Origin: Pseudomonas nitroreducens NBRC 12694
GTDB taxonomy: Bacteria; Pseudomonadota; Gammaproteobacteria; Pseudomonadales; Pseudomonadaceae
Assembly (NCBI RefSeq): GCF_002091755.1
Contig: NZ_BDAI01000001.1
Span: forward strand, 806,001 to 870,000
Length of the DNA: 64,000 nt
Reading direction: 5' to 3'
Below are positions 17,889-28,036 of this stretch, piece by piece (positions within the stretch are counted from its first letter, which is position 1; each line of letters starts with the position of its first letter). The position numbers and the translations under genes are program-made. Below the pieces are notes generated by a model. That model did not search any database. It saw only the letters and a program-made list of their open reading frames with translations, and was not told the DNA's origin.

Positions 17889-19475
17889 GTGTCCCAAACT
17901 CTTGAAGCCCGCATTGCCCAGGCCCAGCAACTGCAACGCAGCGGTCAGCGGGAAGCTGCCGTCGCGGCTTTCCGCGGGCTGCACGACGACTACCCAGCCG
18001 ACCTGCCGGTGCGCCTGAGCCTGGCTATCGCCCTGGGTGAGCTTGACCAGAACAACGAGGAGGCATTCGAGCATCTGCTGCACGTCCAGCAGAACGTGCC
18101 GGACAACGCCGCGGTGAACAGCCTGCTCGGCCGCCTGCTGGTTCGCCTGCATCGCTACGACGAAGCCCACCCCTATCTGCACCTGGCCGTGCAGCTGGAC
18201 GCGGAAGACTTCGAAGCGCGCAACACCCTGGCCACCCTGGCGTTATTCCAGGGTCACCTGGAAGAGGCCTACCACTGGCTGGCCAGCCTCTCCACCTACG
18301 AGAAGCGTGCCGACACCGCCGACCTGCTGGCGCAGTTGGAGATGCTCCAGGGCATGCGCCAGGCCGAGGCCAGCAGCTTCTTCGGCAAGGCGCGGGTTTT
18401 CGCCCGCTCCAGTCATGCGGCCACTGCCGGTGGCCCGCCCGGCGCCAAGGCGATCATGGAGAACAACTCGAGCCAGCGCGACGATCTACTGGCGGTCACC
18501 GGCTGGCAGCGCATAGAGGCCGGTACCCTGAACCTGCAGGCGCTGTTCGATCCGAAGGACCTGGTGCAGAAGATCGCCCCGCTGTTCTTCGAGTCCGGCA
18601 ACGGTATCGTTTACCCCGCGCCGTACGAGCACGTGCCCTATATCCGCATGGGCTATTTCTACTACCAAGGCTTCCTGCAGTTCGAAGGCCGCCATGCGCC
18701 GGTGCTGATCCGCCGCGCCGCCGTGCCTTCCTCGCCGGATGTGCTGGAAGTCTGGGCCGAGCACAACCTGCGCGAACAGCTCAACCTGGTGGATGGCAAC
18801 GACGTGCTCTGCTACCTGCGCAGCCCCGACGCCGCGCCGGAAGACAGCCAATGGCGCGACTGCAAGCTGGACGTGCACGAGAACTTCTTCTCGCAGTCCC
18901 AGGTATTCGGCGCCAACAAGGAGCTGTACCAGGGCCACGAAGGCTGGGACCTGCCCGGTGCCCGTCCGACGCTGTTCCGCATGGAGCGCTATGCGCTGGA
19001 AAAATGGCTCTCGCCCACCGACCGTGTGCTGGACATCGGCTGCAACATCGGCTGCTTCGGTATCGAGGTGGCACAGAAAGTCGGCAGCTACCTGGGCTTT
19101 GACAACAACGACTCGCTGATCCGTATCGCCGAACGTCTGGCGCAATACCATGGGGTGAAGAACTGCGAATTCCGCACCTGCACCTATGAAGACCTGCGCG
19201 CCAGCGAACCGGAGCTGTTCGACGTGATCTTCTCCTTCGCCGTGCACGTGTGGATCGGCAAGCCGATGCCCGACTATGTTGCCGACCTGAAAAACCTGCT
19301 CAAGCCCGGCGGCATCGTGGTCATCGAGAGCAACGACCTGAAGATGAACGACACCAAGTTCTTCGCCAACGTGCGGCACTTCTACGAGCAGGGCTTCTTC
19401 CTGCTGTACCAGGGCCAACTGTTGGACGACAAGGTCCACCACCGTGGCTTCTGCGTGTTCAAGCGACTGGACTGA
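17889..19475 (+). CDS. TPR protein fused to a SAM-dependent methyltransferase
   Basis: The N-terminal 150 residues or so are TPR-like helices (IAQAQQLQRSGQREAAVAAFRGLHDDYP; VNSLLGRLLVRLHRYDEAHPYLHLAVQL). The C-terminal domain is a class I methyltransferase with motif I VLDIGCNIGCFGIEVAQKVG near residue 380, then LGFDNN and FDVIFSFAVHVWIG. The start is GTG at 17889 because GGAGGAG lies 7 bases upstream, giving 528 aa. The in-frame ATG at 17844 has no ribosome site. It follows the glycosyltransferase by 91 bp on the same strand. A likely role is methylation of the flagellin glycan, by inference from context. A terminator follows. Confidence 0.75.
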   Translation: MSQTLEARIAQAQQLQRSGQREAAVAAFRGLHDDYPADLPVRLSLAIALGELDQNNEEAFEHLLHVQQNVPDNAAVNSLLGRLLVRLHRYDEAHPYLHLAVQLDAEDFEARNTLATLALFQGHLEEAYHWLASLSTYEKRADTADLLAQLEMLQGMRQAEASSFFGKARVFARSSHAATAGGPPGAKAIMENNSSQRDDLLAVTGWQRIEAGTLNLQALFDPKDLVQKIAPLFFESGNGIVYPAPYEHVPYIRMGYFYYQGFLQFEGRHAPVLIRRAAVPSSPDVLEVWAEHNLREQLNLVDGNDVLCYLRSPDAAPEDSQWRDCKLDVHENFFSQSQVFGANKELYQGHEGWDLPGARPTLFRMERYALEKWLSPTDRVLDIGCNIGCFGIEVAQKVGSYLGFDNNDSLIRIAERLAQYHGVKNCEFRTCTYEDLRASEPELFDVIFSFAVHVWIGKPMPDYVADLKNLLKPGGIVVIESNDLKMNDTKFFANVRHFYEQGFFLLYQGQLLDDKVHHRGFCVFKRLD

Positions 19476-19495
19476 CTCATCGCTGCAATAAAAAA

Positions 19496-19515
19496 AGCCC
19501 GGCGTTTGCCGGGCT
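19496..19515 (+). terminator. Terminator of the glycosyltransferase-methyltransferase pair
   Basis: AGCCCGGC-gttt-GCCGGGCT is followed by TTTTC. It starts 20 bp after the methyltransferase stop. The A-run before it would also make it work on the minus strand. The rest of 19516-19660 contains no gene I can support. Confidence 0.88.
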
Positions 19516-19662
19516 TTTTCTTTGGCCTTTGGGCTTGCTCCTACCGGAGGGAATGCGGCGAGCTCGGGTCTGCCGAAGGATCAGCAATCCTCCGCGAAGG
19601 ATTTCGCGGATAAGGGCCAGGCGTCCCATCTCTCCTGCCGGAGCCGCTCACACTGATATGAA

Positions 19663-19690
19663 AAAGCCTCCGCAAGGGAGGCTTTCTCTT
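19663..19690 (-). terminator. Terminator after the minus-strand methyltransferase
   Basis: AAGCCTCC/GGGAGGCTT hairpin with a gcaa loop. It is followed on the minus strand by TTTTTC and lies 17 bp after the stop of the 19707-20357 gene. It therefore ends the flg operon transcript. Confidence 0.82.
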
Positions 19691-19706
19691 GTCGATCAGT
19701 AGCCCA

Positions 19707-20357
19707 TCAGTTGGCGATGACGAACGTCTCGCTGGCCTGCCAGCCGTTGCCGCTCCATTGCGGGAAACCGGTGGCCTGGCGCCAGGCGGTGGAGCAGATC
19801 AGGCAGGTGGTCACGTTGGGGAATTCAGGCGTGATGCAATCGACCATGCCCTTCCACCACAGCGGCTGGCGCACAGTGATATGGGCGTTCTCGCCATTGG
19901 GCAACAGCGCCGCCGCTGGGTAGCAGGCAACGTTGAGGATCACCAGGCGGTCGGCACAGGAGTAGATGTCGCGCAGGACCTTCGGCACGTCGGCGACGAA
20001 GATGTGCTCGAGCACGTCGAAGGACACCACGCAGTCGACTTTCCGGCGCTCGTCGATGCCGCGCGCCGGCTCATAGCGGTAGGCGGCCTCTAGGTTGAAG
20101 TACTGCACCGCCGACTGGCCATTGTCGTCGAAGCCGGGCATGGTCCAGTCCGAACCGCCGCAGCCGTAGTCCAGAACATTGCGGATGCGGTGCCCCTGCA
20201 GAATCTCGCGGATCTGCGGGCGGAATGGGCGCAACTCGAAGTCGCTGAAAGCCACCTCGACGTGCTGCGCATCGCTGCGGTCGTAGCCTTCGCGGGCCAT
20301 CTGCCCGTACATCTCGATCAACTGGCGGCCCTTGGAACTGAAGTCGATATCGCCCAT
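19707..20357 (-). CDS. Class I SAM-dependent methyltransferase at the end of the flgF-L operon
   Basis: A 216-aa methyltransferase with motif I VLDYGCGGSDW (residues 61-71) and a post-motif VVSFDVLEHIFVADVPKVLRDI typical of Methyltransf-23-like enzymes. It then has WWKGMVDCITPEFPNV and a C-terminal STAWRQATGFPQW. It sits 50 bp after flgL on the same strand, is followed by a terminator, and lies next to the other glycan-type genes. Modification of a flagellin-linked sugar is the best guess. Its true substrate is unknown. Confidence 0.75.
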   Translation of the reverse strand: MGDIDFSSKGRQLIEMYGQMAREGYDRSDAQHVEVAFSDFELRPFRPQIREILQGHRIRNVLDYGCGGSDWTMPGFDDNGQSAVQYFNLEAAYRYEPARGIDERRKVDCVVSFDVLEHIFVADVPKVLRDIYSCADRLVILNVACYPAAALLPNGENAHITVRQPLWWKGMVDCITPEFPNVTTCLICSTAWRQATGFPQWSGNGWQASETFVIAN

Positions 20358-20407
20358 GTGCGTGTCTTCCGAAGTGAGTGCCCGCCTTTACCGGCGGGCC
20401 GGATGAA

Positions 20408-22003
20408 TCAGAGTTTGTTGAACAGGCTGAGCTGGCTGATCCGCGCAAACGCGGCCTGGGCCGCTTCGAGCATGGTCTGCTGCAACACCAGTTGCGACGT
20501 CGCCGCGGCCATGTCGGTGTCGCGGATCGAGGATTGGGTCGTGGTATTGGTCAGGGCCAGGCTCTGGTTTTCCTGGGTCAGCACGTCGATGGTGTTGAGC
20601 CGTGCGCCGATCGACGACTGGGTCGCGAGCACCTGGTCGCTCGCCTTGTCCAGATTGGTGAGTGCAGTGGCCACCATGTTGCGGATGTTCAGCTGCGCCT
20701 GCGGGTCGCCGGCCGTCGAGGTATCCAGCGCCTTGCGCAGGTCGCCGATGGTGTTGAGGATGTTCTGCCGCTCCGGCGAGCTGGCGGTGACGCTGAACTG
20801 GTCTCCGGCTGCGGGGGCCGCGCTGATGCTCATGTCCACGCCGGCGACGGTCACCGTCTGCGGGAAGGTCGCGCCCAGCGTGCCGGTGGACAGCGGCGTG
20901 GCGCCCTGGCTGGTGGGCAGCGCGTAGACCTCGTAGGCGGTGGCGCTGGTGAATTTGAGCTGCACACCGCTGTTGGGGAATTGCGTGGTATAAGCGGTGT
21001 TGTTGCTCACCGTGGCCGAGGTGATCTGCGCGGTCGAAGTGTTGGTGGCGTTGCGCTTGATCGACAGGCTGTCCGACGCGGTGCCGAAGCTGAAGCTGTA
21101 GCCGCCGACCAGGCTGTCCATGGCGGTGGCGTCGTCGGTCTTCTGCAACGAGACGTCCAGCTGGAACTGCGAGCCGCGGAAGTTAATGGCGTTGCTGTCG
21201 GTGGACGTGGCGTCGTAGGTACCGTTGGTAGTGGCCTCGCTGGTGACGTCGTTGCCATTCTTGTCGAGGATCTGGTACTGCGTGCCGCTGAGCACTTTCA
21301 GGGTGTACGGCGCGCCGTCACGGAAGCTGGCGTTGTACTGGCTGTCACTGGTGACGGTGCCCTGGGAGAGGAACACGCGCTGGGTGCCGTCGGTGTTCGG
21401 GTTGCTGGTCACCGAGCTGATGGTGCGACTGGCATTGGCGGCCATCTCGAAGATGCTCCAGCCATTGTCGTTGGTCGACATCTGCAGGCTGTCGGAGATC
21501 TGCAGCTTGAGCGTGCTCTGGTCGCCCTGGTAGCTGAAGCTGCCGTCGGCATTCTGCACGAAGGGCTGCACGGTGCTCTTGCTGCCGGAGAACAGGTAAT
21601 TGCCGCCGGCGTCCTTGCTGTTCATCAGGGTCAGCAGCTGGTTCTGGATGGCGCCCAGTTCATCGCTGATGGCGCCGCGGTCTTCGTCGGTCATCGAGCC
21701 GTCGCCGGCGCGCAGCGTCAGTTCACGGGCGCGCTGCAAGGCAGTGGTGATGGAGTCGAGGACGCTCTGTTCCTGGTTCAGGCTGTTGGTCGCGCTGGTC
21801 ATGTTGCCGCTGTACTGGGTCAGCAGCGCCTGCTGCTGTTCCAGTTGCAGCAGACGCGCGGCGCCGACGGGGTCGTCGGCGGGCGTCTGGATGCGCGTGC
21901 CGCTGGAGATCTGCTCCTGCAGCTTGGACAGGGTCGCGTAGCCGCGGTTGTAGTTGTCGATGTTGGAGTTGAAGATCTGCGGGGTGGAAATTCGCACTAC
22001 CAT
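20408..22003 (-). CDS. flgL: FlgL, hook-filament junction protein 3
   Basis: FlgL (HAP3) joins the hook-associated FlgK to the filament. The N-terminus (RISTPQIFNSNIDNYNRGYATLSKLQEQISSGTRIQTPADDP) and the C-terminus (DTDMAAATSQLVLQQTMLEAAQAAFARISQLSLFNKL) are flagellin-like. At 531 aa it is longer than the enterobacterial protein, with an expanded surface-exposed centre. The ATG at 22003 has GGAGG just upstream and is 10 bp after flgK. Confidence 0.95.
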   Translation of the reverse strand: MVVRISTPQIFNSNIDNYNRGYATLSKLQEQISSGTRIQTPADDPVGAARLLQLEQQQALLTQYSGNMTSATNSLNQEQSVLDSITTALQRARELTLRAGDGSMTDEDRGAISDELGAIQNQLLTLMNSKDAGGNYLFSGSKSTVQPFVQNADGSFSYQGDQSTLKLQISDSLQMSTNDNGWSIFEMAANASRTISSVTSNPNTDGTQRVFLSQGTVTSDSQYNASFRDGAPYTLKVLSGTQYQILDKNGNDVTSEATTNGTYDATSTDSNAINFRGSQFQLDVSLQKTDDATAMDSLVGGYSFSFGTASDSLSIKRNATNTSTAQITSATVSNNTAYTTQFPNSGVQLKFTSATAYEVYALPTSQGATPLSTGTLGATFPQTVTVAGVDMSISAAPAAGDQFSVTASSPERQNILNTIGDLRKALDTSTAGDPQAQLNIRNMVATALTNLDKASDQVLATQSSIGARLNTIDVLTQENQSLALTNTTTQSSIRDTDMAAATSQLVLQQTMLEAAQAAFARISQLSLFNKL

Positions 22004-22013
22004 TTCGGCCTCC

Positions 22014-24011
22014 TCAGATGTTGTTGATCAAAGTGTCGAAGAGCGTCTGCGCGGTCTTGATGACCTGCGCGGAGGCCGTGTAGTACTGCTGGAACTTGAC
22101 CAGGTTGGCCGCTTCCTCATCGAGGTTCACCGCCGACAGCGAATCGCGCGTGCCTTGTGCCTGGGTCAGCACCGCCTCGGTGGCGGTGGCGTCGAGCTTG
22201 GCCTGGTTGGCGGTGGCGCCGACGGTCTCCGTCAGGCTGCTGTATGCGCCGGTCAGGCTCATGCCGCTACCACTGCCGGTGCCGCTGCCAACGGTCTTGG
22301 CACTCTGCAGGTCGATCAGCTTCTGCGCGTTGGTGTTGTCGGCGTCGCCGTCGCTGTTGAAGGCCACGGAGAAGCTGTCGCCCTGCCCCGGATAGCCGGC
22401 GATGGTGGTCTCGAAGGTGAACGACGGCGTGCCCGGCACGGTAATGCTGAGGTCGTTACTCTGCCCCGGCACGATGTTGCCGGTGCCCAGCGGATTGCCG
22501 GCCGAGTCGTAGATGGTATAGCCCTGGGTGCCGCCGCTGGCGGCGTCGAACACCAGCTTGACCGGCAGGCCAGCCTTGATTGCCGCCGACATGGCCGCGC
22601 TGTTGGTCGAGTCCAGCTGCGAGGTCAGGCTGGTGCCGCTGATGGTGCCGCTACCGATGTTGCCGGTGGTGGTGCTGGCGGTCACCGCCGAGGCGAAGGC
22701 CAGGCGGTTGGAGTCGGTCATGGTGACCGAGATGCCCGCTGCGGCGGTGCGGGTCGGGATCACGGTGAAGCGGTCGCCAGCCTGCACCGTGCCGACGCTC
22801 TGCTGGCTGATGCTGAAGCCGTCGAATTCCTTCGGCGGGTTGTCGGTCAGGTCACCGCTGCCCAGCACCGTGCCATCGGAGGAACGCTTGATGGTGTAGC
22901 CGGTGGCAGAGGTGAAGGTCACCTCGTAGTCACTGGTGGTCAGCGCGCCGCTGTCGGTGATGTTGACGTTGAGGTTGCCGGTACCGGTGTTATGGGTGTT
23001 GGCCAGGCTACGGTTGCCGATCACGCTGGCATCGTTGATGTCCTTGAACAGCTGCGCGCCGAAATTGCCGTTCAGGTCCAGGCCCTGGGCCAGCTGGCTG
23101 TTGAAGGTGTCGGCGAGGACGATGGCCATGCGCCCGAGTTCGTTCTGGGTCGTGTCGAGCACATCGCTGCGGTAGCGCAGCAGGCCGCCCATCTGGCCGC
23201 CGGTGACCACCGAGGTGACGTCCATGGTCGAGCTGCCGGAGCTCAGGCTCAGGCTGAACTGCGACGGGTTGTTGGCGCTCGGCCCGGCAGTCAGGGTGGA
23301 GGAATTGGCGCCCACCACCAGCGGCTGCCCGGAGCCCAGGTAAAGGTTGAGGCTGCTGCCCTGCTTGACCACGCTGACGCCGATCATGCCCGAGAGCTGC
23401 AGCACCGCCTGGTCGCGCTTGTCCTGCAGGTCGTTGGCGCTGGCGCCGCCGGCCTCGGCGGCAATGATCGCCTGGTTGTACTGGGCGATGGTCTTGGCCA
23501 GGTCGGTGACCTGCCCGGCCAGGCTGTCCATCTGGGTGTTGACGTAGCTGTTCTGGGTGCCCAGCTGGGTGGAAATCGAATTGAAGCGCTGCGCCAGGTT
23601 GTTGGCCTGGGTCAACACCAGCTGGCGCGAGGCGGCGTCGGTCGGCGTGGCCGAGGCGGTCTGCAGCGAGGCGAAGAAATTCTGCATGACCTTGGACAGG
23701 CCGGTGGTGCTGTCGGACAGCAGCGAGTCGATCTGGTTGACCTGGGACAGGTAGGTCTGCGCATCGCTGTCCACCGAGGTGGCGCCGCGCAACTGGTTGG
23801 CCAGGAACTCGCTGTACATCCTGCGCACGTCCTGCACCGTGGTGCCGGTGCCGACGTAGTACTGCCCGGCGAACTGCTCGGCAGAGGTCACCTGCGACGT
23901 CGACTGGCGGGTGTAGCCGGCCGTGTTGACGTTGGTGATGTTGTTGCCGGTGGTGCTCAGTGCCGCTTGCGAGGCATTGAGTCCGGACAGTCCGATGGAT
24001 AGTAGGCTCAT
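22014..24011 (-). CDS. flgK: FlgK, hook-filament junction protein 1
   Basis: FlgK (HAP1) sits at the hook end and templates the junction. The 665-aa protein has the rod/hook N-terminal motif LSIGLSGLNASQAALSTTGNNITNVNTAGYTRQ and the C-terminal NLDEEAANLVKFQQYYTASAQVIKTAQTLFDTLINNI. The variable middle is Thr/Ser/Asn-rich. It is 34 bp after flgJ. Confidence 0.96.
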   Translation of the reverse strand: MSLLSIGLSGLNASQAALSTTGNNITNVNTAGYTRQSTSQVTSAEQFAGQYYVGTGTTVQDVRRMYSEFLANQLRGATSVDSDAQTYLSQVNQIDSLLSDSTTGLSKVMQNFFASLQTASATPTDAASRQLVLTQANNLAQRFNSISTQLGTQNSYVNTQMDSLAGQVTDLAKTIAQYNQAIIAAEAGGASANDLQDKRDQAVLQLSGMIGVSVVKQGSSLNLYLGSGQPLVVGANSSTLTAGPSANNPSQFSLSLSSGSSTMDVTSVVTGGQMGGLLRYRSDVLDTTQNELGRMAIVLADTFNSQLAQGLDLNGNFGAQLFKDINDASVIGNRSLANTHNTGTGNLNVNITDSGALTTSDYEVTFTSATGYTIKRSSDGTVLGSGDLTDNPPKEFDGFSISQQSVGTVQAGDRFTVIPTRTAAAGISVTMTDSNRLAFASAVTASTTTGNIGSGTISGTSLTSQLDSTNSAAMSAAIKAGLPVKLVFDAASGGTQGYTIYDSAGNPLGTGNIVPGQSNDLSITVPGTPSFTFETTIAGYPGQGDSFSVAFNSDGDADNTNAQKLIDLQSAKTVGSGTGSGSGMSLTGAYSSLTETVGATANQAKLDATATEAVLTQAQGTRDSLSAVNLDEEAANLVKFQQYYTASAQVIKTAQTLFDTLINNI

Positions 24012-24045
24012 GGGCTTTCCTTAGAGCGTTCCCTTGAGGTGGGCA

Positions 24046-25293
24046 TCAAAGGGCGCGGGTCGGGGCGTCGGCCATCGCCACGGTCTGGTAGACCTGCATC
24101 TGCTTGGCGATCTGGTTCACCTTCCGTGCGTACTGCGGGTCGGTGGCGTAGCCGGCGCGTTGCAACTCCTTCATGAATTGATCCGGGCGCGCGGCGGAAT
24201 CCAGCGCGCCCTGGTAGCGGTCGTTGTTCTGCAGGAAGCTCACGTAATCCTGGAAGCTCTGCTCGAAGGAGTTGTAGGCGCGGAACGACGCCACCTCCCG
24301 GACCTGCTTGCCGTTCTCGAATTCGGTCGTGGTGGCGCGGGCGGAATCGCCCTTCCAGCTGGAGCCGCTCTTGATGCCGAACAGGTTGTGGCTGCTGCTG
24401 CCGTCGCGCTGGGCGATCATCTTCTTGCCCCAGCCGGTTTCCAGCGCGGCCTGGGCCACCAGGTAGCGCGGGTCGACGCCAATGCGCTTGGCGGCGCGCT
24501 CGGCCATGGGCAGCATGGTGCTGATGAAGTCGTCGGCGGAGGCGAACATCGACTTGCCCGGCTTGGTGGAGATGGCCGAGGTGTCGACGTCTGCGACCGG
24601 CACGCGGGTGTCGATCTGCTGCGTGTAGGCGCGGTTGCCACGCCAGTCGTTGCTGGCCAGCTGCGCCGGCTGGCCGGCGCTGGAAGCCACGGCGTTGCCG
24701 CTGTCGGCGCCCGGCACGATACCGGCGGCGATGCGCTGGGCGAGCTTGCCCGGCAGGGCCAGGCGACGCGAATTCAGGGCCTGGCGATCATCGCGGCCGG
24801 CTTCGGGCTGGGGCAGCTCCTTGCCGTTGGACGACCACAGGCTGCGGGCTTTCTGGCGGTCGGAGGCGGCTGCGGTGGCCGTCGCGCTCGGCGTCGCGTC
24901 GGCAGCGGCCTGGGCGCCTGCCTGGGCGAACGGGTTGTTGCCGGTGTGGCGCACGCCCCGCATCTTTTCCATCTGCTTGACCAGCACGTCGGCCAGGCCG
25001 ATGCCATGGCCCTGGGTGGCCAGCGACACCGACAGCTGGTGGTCGTACATGTCCTGGTACTGCTTGGAGGCCTCGCTGTTCATCGGGTTGTCCTTGGCGA
25101 ACACTTCGTTGGCCGAGCGCATGGACTTGAGCATCTCGTTCATGAACAGCGATTCGAATTCCTGAGCGACCTTGCGGATGTTGCCGGCGCTGTCGCGGGC
25201 CGAACCGGTCTTCATCGCCGACAGGCGATTGAGGTCGGTGTAGGACCCGCTGTCGGTGCTGGAAGTGCGGGAGGAAAGCAGTCTGGCGTCCAC
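24046..25293 (-). CDS. flgJ: FlgJ, rod-cap protein with peptidoglycan hydrolase domain
   Basis: FlgJ assembles the rod and cuts a hole in peptidoglycan. The N-terminal rod-cap domain (KVAQEFESLFMNEMLKSMRSANEVF) is followed by an Ala/Ser-rich linker. The C-terminal glucosaminidase-type domain (ADDFISTMLPMAERAAKRIGVDPRYLVAQAALETGWGKK) contains the catalytic E of the ALETGWGK motif. The length, 415 aa, fits the dual-domain form of gammaproteobacteria. It is 10 bp after flgI. Confidence 0.96.
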   Translation of the reverse strand: MDARLLSSRTSSTDSGSYTDLNRLSAMKTGSARDSAGNIRKVAQEFESLFMNEMLKSMRSANEVFAKDNPMNSEASKQYQDMYDHQLSVSLATQGHGIGLADVLVKQMEKMRGVRHTGNNPFAQAGAQAAADATPSATATAAASDRQKARSLWSSNGKELPQPEAGRDDRQALNSRRLALPGKLAQRIAAGIVPGADSGNAVASSAGQPAQLASNDWRGNRAYTQQIDTRVPVADVDTSAISTKPGKSMFASADDFISTMLPMAERAAKRIGVDPRYLVAQAALETGWGKKMIAQRDGSSSHNLFGIKSGSSWKGDSARATTTEFENGKQVREVASFRAYNSFEQSFQDYVSFLQNNDRYQGALDSAARPDQFMKELQRAGYATDPQYARKVNQIAKQMQVYQTVAMADAPTRAL

Positions 25294-25303
25294 GTCGGCG
25301 TCC

Positions 25304-26449
25304 TCAGATCACGATCAGGTCGGCTTGCAGTGCGCCGGCCTGTTTCAGGGCTTCGAGGATCGCCATCAGGTCGCTGGGCGCGGCGCCCACCTGGTTAACG
25401 GCGCGGACGATTTCATCCAGCGTGGTGCCCGGGCCGAACTTGAACATCGGCTTGGCTTCCTGGTCGGCGTTCACCCGCGAACGCGGGACCACGGCGGTCT
25501 GGCCGTTGGAGAACGGGCCGGGCTGGCTGACGATGGGGTCTTCGGTGATGGTCACGGTCAGGCTGCCGTGGGTCACGGCAGCCGGCGACACGCGCACGTT
25601 CTGGCCGATCACGATGGTGCCGGTCCGCGAGTTGATGATGACCTTGGCCACCGCTTCGCCGGCCTGCACGTCGAGGTTTTCCAGCACCGACATGTAGTCC
25701 ACGCGCTGGTTCGGATCCAGCGGCGCGCTCACGCGCACCGAGCCGCCGTCCACTGCCTGGGCGACGCCCGGGCCGAGCAGTTCGTTGATGCGGTCGACGA
25801 TGTGCTTGGCGGTGGTGAAGTCCGGGCGGTTGAGGTTCAGGGTCAGGCTGTTGCCCTGGTCGAAGCCGCTCGGCACGGCACGTTCAACCGTGGCGCCCGC
25901 CGGGATGCGGCCGGCCGACGGCACGTTGACGGTGATCTTGGAGCCATCGCGGCCCTCGGCATCGAAGCCACCGACCACGAGGTTGCCCTGGGCGATCGCG
26001 TAGGTCTGGCCGTCGATACCCTTGAGCTGGGTCATCAGCAGGCTGCCGCCACGCAGGCTCTTGGCGTTGCCGATGGAGGAGACGGTGACGTCGATGGCCT
26101 GGCCCGGCTTGGCGAACGGCGGCAAGTCGGCATGGATGGACACCGCCGCGACGTTCTTCAACTGCACGTTGCCCGAACCGGCCGGGACCTTGATGCCGAA
26201 CTGCGCCAGCATGTTGTTGAAGGTCTGCAGGGTGAAGGGCGTCTGGGTGGTCTGGTCGCCCGTGCCATTGAGGCCGACGACCAGGCCGTAGCCGATCAGC
26301 TGGTTGTTGCGCACGCCCTGGATGGTGGCGATGTCTTTCAGCCGTTCGGCCTGTGCCATCGGCACCGCCAGCAACGCACAGAACGCCACCAGAACGTAGG
26401 AGCGGACTCGGCCCGCAATCGCCACCAGCGTTTTTCCAGAGAAGGCCAT
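25304..26449 (-). CDS. flgI: FlgI, flagellar P-ring protein
   Basis: FlgI forms the periplasmic P ring around the rod. The start at 26449 is chosen because GAGGA lies 8 bases upstream, giving 381 aa. A signal peptide ends AVPMAQA before ERLKDIATIQGVRNNQLIGYGLVVGLNGTGDQTTQTPF. Conserved blocks run to the end (DLMAILEALKQAGALQADLIVI). The open frame continues upstream into flgH, but that extension is not a plausible start. It lies 11 bp after flgH. The signal peptide seems somewhat longer than in P. aeruginosa. Confidence 0.95.
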   Translation of the reverse strand: MAFSGKTLVAIAGRVRSYVLVAFCALLAVPMAQAERLKDIATIQGVRNNQLIGYGLVVGLNGTGDQTTQTPFTLQTFNNMLAQFGIKVPAGSGNVQLKNVAAVSIHADLPPFAKPGQAIDVTVSSIGNAKSLRGGSLLMTQLKGIDGQTYAIAQGNLVVGGFDAEGRDGSKITVNVPSAGRIPAGATVERAVPSGFDQGNSLTLNLNRPDFTTAKHIVDRINELLGPGVAQAVDGGSVRVSAPLDPNQRVDYMSVLENLDVQAGEAVAKVIINSRTGTIVIGQNVRVSPAAVTHGSLTVTITEDPIVSQPGPFSNGQTAVVPRSRVNADQEAKPMFKFGPGTTLDEIVRAVNQVGAAPSDLMAILEALKQAGALQADLIVI

Positions 26450-26460
26450 GCTCATCATCC

Positions 26461-27153
26461 TCAGAACGGGAACAGCGGGCTGAGGAAGAAGCGATCGAAC
26501 CAGCCCGGCTGGCTCGCATCGGCGAACGCACCGGTGCCCGAGTAGGTGATGCGCGCGTCGGCCACGCGGGTGGACGGTACGGTGTTGTCGGTGGCGATGT
26601 CGTCGGCGCGGACCAGGCCGGCGATGCGCACCAGCTCGTTGCCGGTGTTCAGGGTCATCCACTTTTCGCCGCGCACGGCGATGATGCCGTTGGGCATGAC
26701 GTCGGCGACGGTAACGGTGATCGAGCCGGTCAGGCTGTTGCTCTGCCCGGCCTGGCTGTCGCCCTTGCTCTCGCGGTTGCCCGAATACTCGGCGGAGAGG
26801 CTCAGGTCACCGCTGCCCACCGGGTTGTTGGTGGTCAGGCTGCTGCCGAACATCGAAGTCAGGCCGAGCTTGTTCTTGCTGTCCTTGGAGATGTCCGAAC
26901 TGGCCTTCTTGCTCGCCTGGGTCTTCTCGTTGAGGGTGATGGTGATGATGTCACCCACGCGGAAGGCCTTGCGGTCGCCGTAGAGGTTGTTCTCGAACCC
27001 GGCCTGGTAGATCGACCCGTTGTTCTGCGCAGCCGGCGCGGGCGTGCGCGGCAGCACCGGCGCGTAATAGGGGTCGTCCGGCTTGGGCGGCGGGCTCACG
27101 CACCCTGCCAACGCGGCGATGGCCAGCAGCGGAAGGAGGTGGGAACGGTTCAT
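26461..27153 (-). CDS. flgH: FlgH, flagellar L-ring lipoprotein
   Basis: FlgH forms the outer-membrane L ring. The N-terminus carries a lipoprotein signal with lipobox LAGC (lipidated C18). The conserved core includes GSIYQAG, RAFRVGDIITITLNEKTQASKKASSD-type sequence and NGIIAVRGEKWMTLNTGNELVRIAGLVR. At 230 aa it has the usual length. It lies 41 bp after flgG. Confidence 0.96.
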   Translation of the reverse strand: MNRSHLLPLLAIAALAGCVSPPPKPDDPYYAPVLPRTPAPAAQNNGSIYQAGFENNLYGDRKAFRVGDIITITLNEKTQASKKASSDISKDSKNKLGLTSMFGSSLTTNNPVGSGDLSLSAEYSGNRESKGDSQAGQSNSLTGSITVTVADVMPNGIIAVRGEKWMTLNTGNELVRIAGLVRADDIATDNTVPSTRVADARITYSGTGAFADASQPGWFDRFFLSPLFPF

Positions 27154-27194
27154 CTACAGCTACCTCTCGGGGAGAGCGACTACGGGATCAGGAC

Positions 27195-27980
<786 letters not shown>

Positions 27981-28036
27981 GTTTTCTCTCCTCGGGCGCC
28001 GGATTCATGGCGCCTCGAACGGGTAATCAGGTGTTA

